Origin: Arthrobacter sp. AK04
GTDB taxonomy: Bacteria > Actinomycetota > Actinomycetes > Actinomycetales > Micrococcaceae
Length of the DNA: 64,000 nt
NCBI RefSeq assembly: GCF_021129155.1
Contig: NZ_JAJOMC010000014.1
Location: 19,569-83,568, forward strand
Direction of reading: 5' to 3'
Shown: positions 1-8,229 of the stretch, piece by piece
How the letters are laid out: each line of letters opens with the position of its first letter
Position numbering within the stretch: the stretch's first letter is position 1
Translations under genes and position numbers: made by a program
Notes under the pieces: model-generated
The model's input: only the letters and a program-made list of their open reading frames with translations
Database searches by the model: none
What the model was told of the DNA's origin: nothing

Positions 1-1538
1 TCCGGACCAAATCCATCGAGCAGTCGATGGCAGACGCCGATGAGCCCGGACGCAAGCTCAAGCGTTCCCTCAGCACGTGGGACCTGATGATCATGGGCGT
101 CGCCGTGGCTGTCGGTGCCGGCATCTTCTCCGTGGGTGCCAAAGCGGCAGCTAACTTCTCGGGACCGGCAGTGACCCTGTCCTTCGCCGTCGCCGCGGTC
201 ACCTGCGCGCTGGCCATCATGTGCTACGCCGAGTTCGCCACCGCCATCCCGGTGGCAGGCTCCGCCTACGTCTTCACCTACGCCACCATGGGCGAACTCC
301 TCGCCTGGATTATCGGCTGGAACCTGATCCTGGAACTTTTCACCGCGGCAGCCGTCATCGCCAAGTACTGGGGCATCTACCTCAGCAAGGTGTTTGCACT
401 CATGGGTGCCGACATTCCGGCTGCGGTCTCCCTGGGCGGGGTTGACCTTTACTGGGGAGCCTTCCTGATCGTCGCCGTCTTCACCGTGCTGCTGGTGCTT
501 GGCACCAAACTGTCCGCCCGCGTAGGCAACATCTTCACCCTGATCAAGATTGGCGTCGTCCTCTTTGTCATCGTGGTGGGCTTCACCTACCTGAAGTTCG
601 AAAACTACGCCCCGTTCATCCCCGCCGCTGAGCCCACCGGCGGCACCGGCACCGCAGACGTCCTCAAGCAGTCGTTCTTCGGCTTCCTCACCGGCGCCGC
701 CCCGGCCCAGTACGGCACCCTGGGCATCTTTGCCGGCGCCGCGCTGGTGTTCTTCGCGTTCATCGGTTTTGACGTGGTGGCCACCTCTGCCGAAGAAGTG
801 AAGAACCCGCAGAAGACCCTGCCGCGCGGGATCTTCGGCGGACTTGCCCTGGTGACCCTGCTCTACATCCTGGTCTCACTGGCCCTGACCGGCATGGTGT
901 CCTACACGCAGCTGGCCGAGGCGGAAAACCCCACCCTCACCACCGCCTTCGAGGCCGTGGGCGACACTTCAGCGGCCAAGGTCATCGCCTTCGGTTCACT
1001 GGTGGGCCTGACCACCGTGATCATGGTGCTCCTCATGGGCCTGTCCCGCGTGGTTCTCGCCATGAGCCGCGACGGCCTCCTGCCCCGGGCGTTGTCGCGG
1101 ACCAGCGAGAAGCGTTCGACGCCGGTGCGCCTCCAGGTCATCTGCGGAGCCGCGGTCGCGCTGGTGGCCGGGCTGACCAACGTGGACCTGCTGGAAGAAA
1201 TGATCAACATCGGAACCCTGTCCGCGTTCGTGGTGGTAAGCCTCGGCATTTTGGTGCTCCGCAAGAAGCGTCCTGACCTTAAGCCCGCCTTCCGCGTTCC
1301 GTTCGGGAAGGTCCTGCCCATCGTTTCCGCAGTGCTGTGCCTCTACCTCATGACCAACCTTGCGGTGGAGACGTGGATCTTCTTCGCCATCTGGCTGGCA
1401 ATCGGCCTGGCGATCTACTTCGCCTACGGCCAGCGCCACTCCCGCCTCAACGAGCGGTTCGGCGACGCCAGCACCGAGGTCAACGGAACGGCGTCCAGCC
1501 AGGTGCGCGACGGCGGGGACGAGCTCACCCGCGTCTGA
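1..1538 (+). CDS. APC-superfamily amino acid permease (5' end cut by window edge)
   Basis: Inner-membrane amino acid/H+ symporter or exchanger of the CAT/YfnA-type branch of the APC superfamily; the substrate cannot be told from sequence. The first in-window ATG is at 27, but the frame stays open to the window edge and the codons before it read RTKSIEQS, which matches the usual N-terminus of this family, so the true start is upstream and the gene is partial. From the ATG, the unwound TM1 motif GAGIF is at residues 30-34, and about 12 hydrophobic segments follow, ending near residue 465 with a polar tail. A perfect hairpin lies just after the stop. The next gene is a TetR regulator on the same strand, which may or may not control it. 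Confidence 0.9.
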   Translation, partial: RTKSIEQSMADADEPGRKLKRSLSTWDLMIMGVAVAVGAGIFSVGAKAAANFSGPAVTLSFAVAAVTCALAIMCYAEFATAIPVAGSAYVFTYATMGELLAWIIGWNLILELFTAAAVIAKYWGIYLSKVFALMGADIPAAVSLGGVDLYWGAFLIVAVFTVLLVLGTKLSARVGNIFTLIKIGVVLFVIVVGFTYLKFENYAPFIPAAEPTGGTGTADVLKQSFFGFLTGAAPAQYGTLGIFAGAALVFFAFIGFDVVATSAEEVKNPQKTLPRGIFGGLALVTLLYILVSLALTGMVSYTQLAEAENPTLTTAFEAVGDTSAAKVIAFGSLVGLTTVIMVLLMGLSRVVLAMSRDGLLPRALSRTSEKRSTPVRLQVICGAAVALVAGLTNVDLLEEMINIGTLSAFVVVSLGILVLRKKRPDLKPAFRVPFGKVLPIVSAVLCLYLMTNLAVETWIFFAIWLAIGLAIYFAYGQRHSRLNERFGDASTEVNGTASSQVRDGGDELTRV

Positions 1539-1547
1539 CCATTCACC

Positions 1548-1581
1548 GAATGCCCGCCCAGGCCTGCCCGGGCGGGCATTC
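1548..1581 (+). terminator. Hairpin terminator after the permease
   Basis: Perfect 12-bp stem (GAATGCCCGCCC pairing with GGGCGGGCATTC) with a 10-base loop, starting 10 bases after the stop codon. There is no U-tract, as is common for actinobacterial terminators. Confidence 0.6.
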
Positions 1582-1626
1582 GCATGCCCGGCTGCCAGGA
1601 TGGAGCCCCCACTTAGGATTGGACTT

Positions 1627-2232
1627 ATGGCCCGCCCCACTCGAGACGAACGCAAGGCCGAGCTCCTCGCCGCCATCCTTGACTATCTGATGGACAAGAC
1701 GCTGGCCGAGCTCACCTTCCGGAGCCTGGCCGAGGGCCTGGGGATGAGCGCCTACGTGCTGGTGTACCACTTCGGGAGCCGCGACCAGCTGATCAACGAC
1801 ATCGTTGTTTCCATCGAATCCCGGCTGGACCGGATGCGCAACACCGACGTGCGGGACATCGACCGTGCCGCCTGGCGGGAGTTCCTGCTGGACTCCTGGC
1901 AGTGGACCATGGCGCAGCGCAACCGGCACCTGACCCGGCTCGAATTTGAAGCCACGGCGCAGGACATCGTTGCCGCCGAGCCGCGGGGAACGTCGCAGGA
2001 GCACTTCCGGATGCTCCACCACAAGACCCGCGACTGGCTGATGGTCCAGGGGATACAGGAGGAATTCGCCGATACCGACGCGCGGCTCTTCACCTCCACC
2101 TTCTACGGACTCCAGTTCGACTTCGTGGTCATGAACGAGCCGGAGGCGGCCACGAAAGCCTTCGAGCTGATGCTGGCGGTTTTCTTCAACAACCTCGAGA
2201 CGCGGCTGGCAGCCAACGGCCACAGCGGCTGA
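1627..2232 (+). CDS. TetR/AcrR family transcriptional regulator
   Basis: One-component repressor of 201 residues. The N-terminal helix-turn-helix occupies about residues 10-55 (ending in the typical YHFGSRDQLI stretch, with valine-tyrosine before it) and the rest is an alpha-helical ligand-binding and dimerisation domain. The ATG at 1627 is chosen because a -10 box TAGGAT (1614-1619) ends 7 bases before it, so the mRNA is probably leaderless; an in-frame extension upstream only reads through the preceding permease and its terminator. Neighbours are an amino acid permease and an ABC importer operon, both plausible targets. The ligand is unknown. Confidence 0.88.
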   Translation: MARPTRDERKAELLAAILDYLMDKTLAELTFRSLAEGLGMSAYVLVYHFGSRDQLINDIVVSIESRLDRMRNTDVRDIDRAAWREFLLDSWQWTMAQRNRHLTRLEFEATAQDIVAAEPRGTSQEHFRMLHHKTRDWLMVQGIQEEFADTDARLFTSTFYGLQFDFVVMNEPEAATKAFELMLAVFFNNLETRLAANGHSG

Positions 2233-2376
2233 GCCGCCCGGCCCCGGCGGGCTCGCTGGCCCCGCGCCGGCAGCAGAGTTCTGCCATGGGGTGTCCCTTA
2301 CGCCGCCGTCTCAGAGCTGTAACAATGAGCCGTATATGGATGGCCTGACCGCCGTATCATGGTTGAATCAGAGTAA

Positions 2377-2392
2377 TCGAACGCTTGTTCGA
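2377..2392. promoter_or_regulatory. Perfect LexA/SOS-type palindrome (or TetR operator)
   Basis: TCGAACGCTTGTTCGA: six-base perfect arms around four bases, the form TCGAAC-N4-GTTCGA described for LexA boxes in Gram-positive and actinobacterial genomes. It lies 62 bases before the lipoprotein start, and its right half could overlap a -35 region. The TetR protein encoded just upstream is the other candidate to bind it. Confidence 0.5.
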
Positions 2393-2411
2393 ATGGCGAA
2401 CACTAGGGCTA

Positions 2412-2429
2412 GGGAACGCGGGTGTTCCC
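2412..2429. promoter_or_regulatory. Second palindrome before the ABC importer
   Basis: GGGAAC, six bases, then GTTCCC, ending 24 bases before the importer start. It may be an operator or a leader hairpin just before the ribosome binding site. It shares the GAAC/GTTC half-site core with the palindrome at 2377-2392. Confidence 0.35.
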
Positions 2430-2453
2430 AGTCATGGGCACGAAGGAGTGATC

Positions 2454-3440
2454 ATGAAACGTCGTCTTATTTCCGTCCTGGCAGCAGCGTCCATGCTTGG
2501 ACTGGCGGCATGCGGAAGCGGCTCGCCCAGCTCCACGGGAGGCGGAACCGCACCCGCCACCGGGGGCGGGGAAGCAGGTTTGACCAAGGTCAGCGTGGGC
2601 GTCATCCCCATCGTCGACTGCGCGCCCATCTACCTCGGTGACAAGCAGGGCTTCTTCAAGGAAGAGGGCCTTGAGCTGGATATCGAGACGGCCACCGGCG
2701 GCGCGGCGATTGTCCCCGGTGTGGTGAGCGGCAGCTTTGACTTCGCCTTCTCCAACCTGATCTCTGTCATGGTGGCCAAGGACAAGGGACTGGACCTGAA
2801 GTTCGTGGCCAACGGCGCCTCCACTACGGGTGAAGAGGGCAAGGACATCGGCGGTGTGGTTGTCCCAGCCGGATCAGACATCCAGTCCGCCAAGGACCTC
2901 GCGGGCAAGACCGTTTCCGTGAACAACCTCTCCAACATCGGCGACACCACCATCAAATCTGTCATCGAGAAGGATGGCGGCGATCCCAACGGCGTGAAGT
3001 TCGTGGAAGTCGACTTCCCGGACGCCCCCGCGGCGCTGGCCAACAAGCAGGTGGATGCCGCATGGATCCTGGAGCCGTTCCTGTCCAAGGCCGTGGATGA
3101 AGGCGGAACGGTGGTGTCGTCGAACTTCGTGGAGATGAGCCCGGAACTCGACATTGCCGGCTACTTCACCAAGGGCGACACCATCAGCGGCAAAGCCGAC
3201 CTCACGGAGAAGTTCACCCGCGCCATGAACAAGTCGCTGGAATACGCCCAGGAGCACCCGGACGAAGTCCGCGAGATCGTGGGCACGTACACCAAGATCG
3301 ATGAAGCCACACGGGCGAAGATGATCCTCCCGCGCTACCGGGTTGAGTTCGACGAGGACGCGTTCAAGACGCTGGGCGACGCGGCAGCCAAGTACGGCAC
3401 CCTCTCCAAAGCCCCCAGTGCGGACGACCTCCTCCCGTGA
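2454..3440 (+). CDS. ABC transporter substrate-binding lipoprotein, NMT1/SsuA/TauA-like
   Basis: Extracytoplasmic binding protein of 328 residues that should hand a small nitrogen- or sulfur-containing compound to the permeases encoded downstream. A short signal peptide ends in the lipobox LAAC, with the lipidated Cys at residue 20, followed by a Gly/Ser/Thr linker. The mature part follows the NMT1 (PF09084-like) pattern: VGVIPIVDCAPIYLG near the N-terminus, then the VSGSFDFAF and VDAAWILEP stretches. ATG 2454 has AAGGAG 6-10 bases upstream. The stop overlaps the GTG start of the first permease by four bases. The substrate (aliphatic sulfonate, nitrate, a thiamine precursor or a nucleobase) cannot be chosen from sequence. 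Confidence 0.9.
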   Translation: MKRRLISVLAAASMLGLAACGSGSPSSTGGGTAPATGGGEAGLTKVSVGVIPIVDCAPIYLGDKQGFFKEEGLELDIETATGGAAIVPGVVSGSFDFAFSNLISVMVAKDKGLDLKFVANGASTTGEEGKDIGGVVVPAGSDIQSAKDLAGKTVSVNNLSNIGDTTIKSVIEKDGGDPNGVKFVEVDFPDAPAALANKQVDAAWILEPFLSKAVDEGGTVVSSNFVEMSPELDIAGYFTKGDTISGKADLTEKFTRAMNKSLEYAQEHPDEVREIVGTYTKIDEATRAKMILPRYRVEFDEDAFKTLGDAAAKYGTLSKAPSADDLLP

Positions 3441-4279
3441 GTCCAGGAACCCTGGCCGCCGGCGGTGCCGCTCCAGCCAAGGGGCGGCAGCGCCGGAAGG
3501 CGGGCAAGGGGGCAGCGAAACAGCTGCTGGGGATCCTGGGCATCATCGGATTCCTGGCGACGTGGGAGCTCATTCCCCGGCTCGGCCTCATTGACGAACG
3601 GTTCCTCCCGCCCGCCAGCGAGGTCATAGCCGCGCTGGTTGTCGACTTCGGGCTGACGGCCTTCTGGGTTGCGGTGGGCGAGACCATGAAGGCGTGGTTC
3701 CTGGGGCTGCTGATGGCAGTGGCGGCAGCCGTCCTGCTGGGCTTCATTATCGGCTCCAGCGATTTCCTGCGGAAGGCCACCAACTCCACCATTGAGTTCC
3801 TCCGCCCCATCCCGTCGGTGGCCCTCATCCCGCTGGCCGTGCTGCTTTTCGGCGTGAAAATCGAGTCGTCCCTGCTCCTGATTGTGTACGCGTCCTTCTG
3901 GCAGGTCCTGATCCAGGTGCTGTACGGGGTGGCGGACATCGACATGGTTGCCAACAACACCGCCAAGACCTACGGCCTGGGCAGGATGGCCCGGATCCGC
4001 TACGTCGTTTTTCCCACCGCACTGCCCTACCTGATGACGGGCGTGCGGCTGGCAGCCGCCGTGGCGCTGGTCCTGGCCATCACCGCGGAACTCGTCATCG
4101 GATCCCCGGGACTCGGCAGGGAAATCGCCCTGGCACAGTCCGGCGGCGCCATCTCCGGCATGTACGCCCTGGTGCTGGCCACCGGCCTGATCGGCGTCCT
4201 GATCAACATGCTGATGCGCCAGATCGAAAAAAGGATCCTGGGCTGGCACTCGTCCATCCGCTCGGAGGTGATCGTGTGA
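3437..4279 (+). CDS. ABC transporter permease, SsuC/TauC-like
   Basis: Inner-membrane subunit of 280 residues with a basic N-terminal segment, about six transmembrane helices and a binding-protein-dependent (BPD) domain. The cytoplasmic coupling (EAA-type) loop is visible as AKTYGLGRMARIRYVVFP at about residues 175-192. The GTG start overlaps the binding-protein stop (GTGA) and the stop overlaps the next permease start in the same way, so the genes are translationally coupled. With the second permease it probably forms a heterodimer. Confidence 0.88.
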   Translation: MSPGTLAAGGAAPAKGRQRRKAGKGAAKQLLGILGIIGFLATWELIPRLGLIDERFLPPASEVIAALVVDFGLTAFWVAVGETMKAWFLGLLMAVAAAVLLGFIIGSSDFLRKATNSTIEFLRPIPSVALIPLAVLLFGVKIESSLLLIVYASFWQVLIQVLYGVADIDMVANNTAKTYGLGRMARIRYVVFPTALPYLMTGVRLAAAVALVLAITAELVIGSPGLGREIALAQSGGAISGMYALVLATGLIGVLINMLMRQIEKRILGWHSSIRSEVIV

Positions 4280-5049
4280 GGACGCTCAGGAACATCGGCT
4301 ACATCCTGGGACTGCCCGTGCTGCTGGTCCTGGTCTGGTGGTTCTCCACCTTGGGCTCAGTCAACTTTTTTGTCCCCAAGCCGGCCGACCTCGTGGAGAC
4401 CTTCGGTGAGGTCTGGTTCGGTGACCGCTTCTATTCCGATGTCCTGCCCAGCCTGGGCCGCCTGGTGGTGGGCGTTGCCGTCGCCATCATCATCGGAGTG
4501 GTCGGCGGAATCCTGATCGGGTCCGTCCGCTGGCTGCGGGCCCTCCTGGAACCGACGCTCGAGTTTTTCCGCGCCATCCCGCCACCGGTCCTGGTGCCGG
4601 TCCTGATGCTGCTCATGGGCATCACCGATTCCATGAAGGTGATGGTTATCATTTCCGGCTGCGTCTGGCCGGTACTGCTGAACACCATCGAAGGCGTCCG
4701 CGCCGTAGACCCTGTCCTTTCCGACTCCGCCCACACGTACGGCATCGGCGGCTGGGCACGGGTCCGGTACCTGGTGCTTCCCTCCGCAAGCCCGCAGATC
4801 ATGGCCGGCGTCCGCCAGTCGCTGTCCCTCGGGCTGATCCTGATGGTGATCTCCGAAATGTTCGCCTCCTCCTCCGGGCTGGGCTTCACGATCGTCCAGT
4901 TCCAGCGGTCCTTTGCCATCCCCGAGATGTGGTCCGGCATCGTGGTCCTGGGCCTGGTGGGCGTGGCCATGTCCTTCATCTTCCAGTGGGCCGAGCGGAA
5001 CATCCTGCGCTGGTACCACGGCCAGAAAGAGGTAGAAAATGCAGCCTGA
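4276..5049 (+). CDS. ABC transporter permease, second subunit, SsuC/TauC-like
   Basis: 257 residues, about six transmembrane helices, BPD domain. The coupling loop reads SDSAHTYGIGGWARVRYLVLP. It is clearly paralogous to the preceding permease; many SsuBAC-type importers have a single permease gene (homodimer), so the heterodimeric arrangement is a small distinguishing feature. GTG start in a four-base overlap with the upstream gene; its 3' end overlaps the ATPase gene by 11 bases. Confidence 0.88.
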   Translation: MRTLRNIGYILGLPVLLVLVWWFSTLGSVNFFVPKPADLVETFGEVWFGDRFYSDVLPSLGRLVVGVAVAIIIGVVGGILIGSVRWLRALLEPTLEFFRAIPPPVLVPVLMLLMGITDSMKVMVIISGCVWPVLLNTIEGVRAVDPVLSDSAHTYGIGGWARVRYLVLPSASPQIMAGVRQSLSLGLILMVISEMFASSSGLGFTIVQFQRSFAIPEMWSGIVVLGLVGVAMSFIFQWAERNILRWYHGQKEVENAA

Positions 5050-5902
5050 CCCAACCCAGGCAGACACGGAGGCCACACTCTCCGTCAGGGGGCTGAAGAA
5101 GGTCTACCAGACCGACGGCGTAGACGTCGAGGCTGTCCGGAACCTCACCTTCGACCTGCGCGCGGGAGAGCTGGCCTGCCTGGTGGGGCCCTCCGGGTCA
5201 GGCAAGACCACGCTGCTCAAATGCATCTCCGGGCTCATGGCGCCCACCGAGGGAGAAGTGCTCCTTGACGGCAAGCGCGTAACCGGTCCGCCCAAGAAGA
5301 TGGCGGTGGTCTTCCAGGAATACGGGCGTTCGCTGTTCCCGTGGATGCGGGTGCGGGACAACGTGGAACTGCCACTGAAGAACCAGGGTGTCCCCAAGGG
5401 CGAACGCGACCGTCTGGTGGACGACGCCCTCGAAGCGGTAGGCCTCTCCCACGTGCCGCGGTCCTACCCCTGGCAGCTTTCGGGCGGCATGCAGCAGCGC
5501 GTCGCAATCGCCCGGGCCATTGCCTACCAGCCCGAGGTCCTGCTGATGGACGAGCCTTTTGCCGCGGTGGACGCGCAGACCAGGGCCGACCTCGAGGACC
5601 TCATCCGGGTTGTGTGGAAGAAGCTCGGCGTGACGGTGCTCTTCGTGACCCACGACATTGACGAATCCGTCTACCTTGGCGAGCGGGTCATTATCCTTTC
5701 GAGCTCTCCGACGGTGATCCAGGAGGATATCCGGATCGACCTCCCGGCGGACCGCGACCAGCTGAACACCCGTTCCCTGCCGCGCTTCACCGAGTTGCGC
5801 CACCACGTCTACGAACAGATCCAGCTGGCCAAGAAGGGGCACCGCCCGGCGGCGGCATCAGCGGGGGAGGAAACACGGCTCAAGGGGCAGCATGCCGGCT
5901 GA
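5039..5902 (+). CDS. ABC transporter ATP-binding protein, SsuB/TauB/NrtD-like
   Basis: Cytoplasmic ATPase of 287 residues that powers the importer. Walker A GPSGSGKTT is at residues 50-58, the Q-loop is in VVFQEYGRSLFPW, the signature LSGGMQQR is near residue 148, Walker B VLLMDEP is near 170 and the switch histidine is in VLFVTHDIDES. The ATG lies inside the end of the second permease, with a purine-rich GAAAGAGG sequence before it. The last 23 bases overlap the convergent DUF2461 gene. Confidence 0.92.
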   Translation: MQPDPTQADTEATLSVRGLKKVYQTDGVDVEAVRNLTFDLRAGELACLVGPSGSGKTTLLKCISGLMAPTEGEVLLDGKRVTGPPKKMAVVFQEYGRSLFPWMRVRDNVELPLKNQGVPKGERDRLVDDALEAVGLSHVPRSYPWQLSGGMQQRVAIARAIAYQPEVLLMDEPFAAVDAQTRADLEDLIRVVWKKLGVTVLFVTHDIDESVYLGERVIILSSSPTVIQEDIRIDLPADRDQLNTRSLPRFTELRHHVYEQIQLAKKGHRPAAASAGEETRLKGQHAG

Positions 5903-6515
5903 CCCAGTCCACCAGCGGGCGCAGGTCCTCCCACAGCTCCGCGATTTCGTGTGCCGCGCCGGCGGTGCCCAGCCACTGGGGCCGGCCCAGGTGGACGCCG
6001 GCTGAGAGGGACTTGTGCTTCAGGAGTTCTGCCCGCGGATGTTCGCGGGAATAGCCCCGCGGCACTGTCTTCAGTTTCTCGCCCTCCACGGAAAAGCCGG
6101 CAGCGGCCACATTCTCCACAATGTGGCGCAGTGCCTCGCCGGTGCCTGAAGCATCCACCGAGTTGCGGTAGCGGGCCAGCTGCGCCGGGGTGTGTGAGTG
6201 GCAGCCGCCGCCCACCAGCAGGCCGTCGGCGCTGATCTGCAGGTAGTAGCCAACGCCCTCCTGGGCGGATGCCACCGCACCCTGGGCCGTCTTGTACGGG
6301 GACTTGTCCTCGGAGAACCGGATGTCCCTGTTGGGCCGGAAGAGCTTCGCCGGTCCGAACCGGGGCTCCAGCTCTGCGAGCAGTGATGCCAGGGGTTCCT
6401 TGACCAGCGACTGGTACCCGGCCTTGTGCTCCTGCCACCACTGCCGGTTGTTGTTGTCCTGAAGCTCTTCGTAGAACCCGAATGCGCCGGCCGGGATGCC
6501 CTGGAAAGTCGTCAT
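5880..6515 (-). CDS. DUF2461 family protein (TIGR02453)
   Basis: Protein of 211 residues of unknown biochemical role, widespread in bacteria and fungi. Family features seen are the N-terminal NNNRQWWQEHK segment, the central FRPNRDIRFSEDKSPYKT block and the GVGYYLQIS stretch. It is full length for the family. The start is supported by a -10 box TAGGCT (reverse strand, 6522-6527) six bases before the ATG, so it is probably leaderless. It converges on the ABC ATPase gene with a 23-base overlap. Three 18-base tandem repeats lie about 50-100 bases upstream of its promoter. Confidence 0.88.
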   Translation of the reverse strand: MTTFQGIPAGAFGFYEELQDNNNRQWWQEHKAGYQSLVKEPLASLLAELEPRFGPAKLFRPNRDIRFSEDKSPYKTAQGAVASAQEGVGYYLQISADGLLVGGGCHSHTPAQLARYRNSVDASGTGEALRHIVENVAAAGFSVEGEKLKTVPRGYSREHPRAELLKHKSLSAGVHLGRPQWLGTAGAAHEIAELWEDLRPLVDWVSRHAAP

Positions 6516-6561
6516 GGTGCGAGCCTAGGGGCGGCCCGCAATGGGGGACAGTCCCTGCACG

Positions 6562-6616
6562 CCCTATGTGCAAACAGTCCCCTATGTGCAAAGGGTCCTT
6601 AGATGCACAAAGTCCC
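6562..6616. repeat. Three tandem ~18-base repeats upstream of the DUF2461 gene
   Basis: CCCTATGTGCAAA begins at 6562 and again at 6580, each continuing to a GTC; a diverged third unit (CTTAGATGCACAAAGTC) begins at 6598. The period is 18 bases. A small GGGAC-AG-TCCC-type palindrome sits just left of it. The array lies between the DUF2461 promoter and the catalase terminator and encodes nothing obvious. Confidence 0.6.
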
Positions 6617-6652
6617 TCTGCGGATGCGGATGCAGAACCTGCGCGGAAAAGG

Positions 6653-6687
6653 AACCACCCCGCCACGGAATCCGTGACGGGGTGGTT
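6653..6687 (-). terminator. Terminator of the furA-katA operon
   Basis: 16-bp stem with one mismatch (AACCACCCCGCCACGG pairing with CCGTGACGGGGTGGTT), three-base loop, followed on the minus strand by CCTTTTCC. It starts about 30 bases after the catalase stop. Confidence 0.75.
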
Positions 6688-6716
6688 CTTTGGAGCAAGC
6701 CGCAGGAAAGGCTGGA

Positions 6717-8213
6717 TCAGCCGATCTTGTTGGCCGATTCAGCGTCCGAAACCGGAGCGGACGGGGCGTCAGCGGTACCGAGGTTGGCGCGCAGCTTGGC
6801 GCCGAGGTCGGCGTCAACGTTGGTCCAGTACTGGATGGCGCGTTCCTTGATGTCGGAGCGCTTGACGCCCCCCACGGCGCCGGTGATGGTCTCCAGGAAG
6901 CGTGCCTTGGCCGCTTCGTCGTAAACCTCGCGGTACAGGGCTCCGGCCTGGACAAAGTCGCTGTCCTCGGCGTGGAGGGAGTGCGCGGCGAGGGTCAGCT
7001 CGCCGTCGTTCTCCCAGCCGCCGGCCGGGTTCTGCGGCTCAAGCGCAGCCGGACCGCCGAAGGTGTTGGGGGCGTACACCGGAACGGACGGTGCGTTGAA
7101 GTGGTAACGCCCGGCGCCGTCCTGGCTGTAGTTGTTGACCTGGTTCTTGGGCTGGTTCACCGGGATCTGGGCGTGGTTGGTGCCCACGCGGTAGCGGTGT
7201 GCGTCCGCGTAGGAGAAGATGCGTGCCTGCAGCATCTTGTCCGGGGAAGCGGCGATGCCCGGCACGAAGTTCGACGGCGCGAAGGTGGCCTGCTCGATCT
7301 GCGCGAAGTAGTTCTCCGGGTTCCGGTTCAGCTCCATGGTGCCCACCTTGATCAGCGGGTAGTCGCCGTGCGGCCACACCTTGGTCAGGTCGAACGGATT
7401 GAAGCGGTAGGTCTTGGCGTCCTCGTACGGCATGACCTGGACGTGCAGGTCCCAGGACGGGAAGTTGCCGGCCTCGATGTTCTCGGACAGGTCGCGGATG
7501 TAGTAGTCCGCGTCCGAGCCTGCCAGCTGCTCGGCCTGCTCGCTGCTCATGGAGTTCACGCCCTGGTTGGACTTGAAGTGGTACTTGACCCAGAAGCGCT
7601 CGCCCTCGGCGTTGATCCACTGGTAGGTGTGCGAGCCGTAGCCCTGCATTTCACGCCAGGAGGCGGGCAGGCCGCGGTCACCCATCAGCCAGGTGACCTG
7701 GTGGGCGGATTCGGGGGACAGGGTCCAGAAGTCCCACTGCATGTCGGCGTCGCGCAGGTGGGTGCCCGGGAGGCGCTTCTGGGAGTGGATGAAGTCCGGG
7801 AACTTGATGCCGTCGCGAATGAAGAACACCGGGGTGTTGTTGCCCACGAGGTCGTAGTTGCCCTCGGAGGTGTAGAACTTCACGGCGAAACCGCGGGGAT
7901 CCCGCCAGGTGTCCGGGGAGCCGTTCTCGCCGGCCACGGAGGAGAAGCGGATCAGCATCTCGGTTTCGACGCCGGGCTGGAGGAAGGCTGCCTTGGTGTA
8001 CCTGGACACGTCCTCGGTGGCCTTGAACGTGCCGAATGCGCCGCCGCCCTTGGCGTGCACTACGCGCTCCGGAACCCGCTCGCGGTTGAACTGGGCGAGC
8101 TTTTCCACCAGGTAGTGGTCAGTCAGGATGATGGCACCGTCGGCGCCAACGGACTTGGAGTGCGCGTCGGACGTAACGGGGGCACCTGACTGGGTTGTTG
8201 AAATGGCAGTCAT
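6717..8213 (-). CDS. katA: Monofunctional haem catalase
   Basis: Cytoplasmic enzyme of 498 residues that breaks down hydrogen peroxide to water and oxygen. Size fits a small-subunit (clade 3) catalase. The catalytic His is residue 53 (VVHAKGGGAFG), the catalytic Asn is in DLVGNNTPVFF and the proximal haem-ligand Tyr is in RIFSYADAHRYR. The ATG at 8213 begins MTAISTTQSG; a longer frame upstream runs into the regulator gene and is not needed. The gene lies 16 bases after a Fur-family gene on the same strand, so it is probably co-transcribed with and repressed by it. A strong hairpin follows the stop. Confidence 0.95.
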   Translation of the reverse strand: MTAISTTQSGAPVTSDAHSKSVGADGAIILTDHYLVEKLAQFNRERVPERVVHAKGGGAFGTFKATEDVSRYTKAAFLQPGVETEMLIRFSSVAGENGSPDTWRDPRGFAVKFYTSEGNYDLVGNNTPVFFIRDGIKFPDFIHSQKRLPGTHLRDADMQWDFWTLSPESAHQVTWLMGDRGLPASWREMQGYGSHTYQWINAEGERFWVKYHFKSNQGVNSMSSEQAEQLAGSDADYYIRDLSENIEAGNFPSWDLHVQVMPYEDAKTYRFNPFDLTKVWPHGDYPLIKVGTMELNRNPENYFAQIEQATFAPSNFVPGIAASPDKMLQARIFSYADAHRYRVGTNHAQIPVNQPKNQVNNYSQDGAGRYHFNAPSVPVYAPNTFGGPAALEPQNPAGGWENDGELTLAAHSLHAEDSDFVQAGALYREVYDEAAKARFLETITGAVGGVKRSDIKERAIQYWTNVDADLGAKLRANLGTADAPSAPVSDAESANKIG

Positions 8214-8229
8214 TGTTCTCCTATTTCTT

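Noticed and set aside
2291..2641. Plus-strand open frame overlapping the start of the lipoprotein gene
   Set aside because: It is a different frame from the lipoprotein, crosses the palindromes and has no recognisable product.
6690..8189. 499-codon open frame on the plus strand opposite catalase
   Set aside because: The catalase on the minus strand has all catalytic residues; the plus frame is a valine/glycine-rich shadow without ribosome site.
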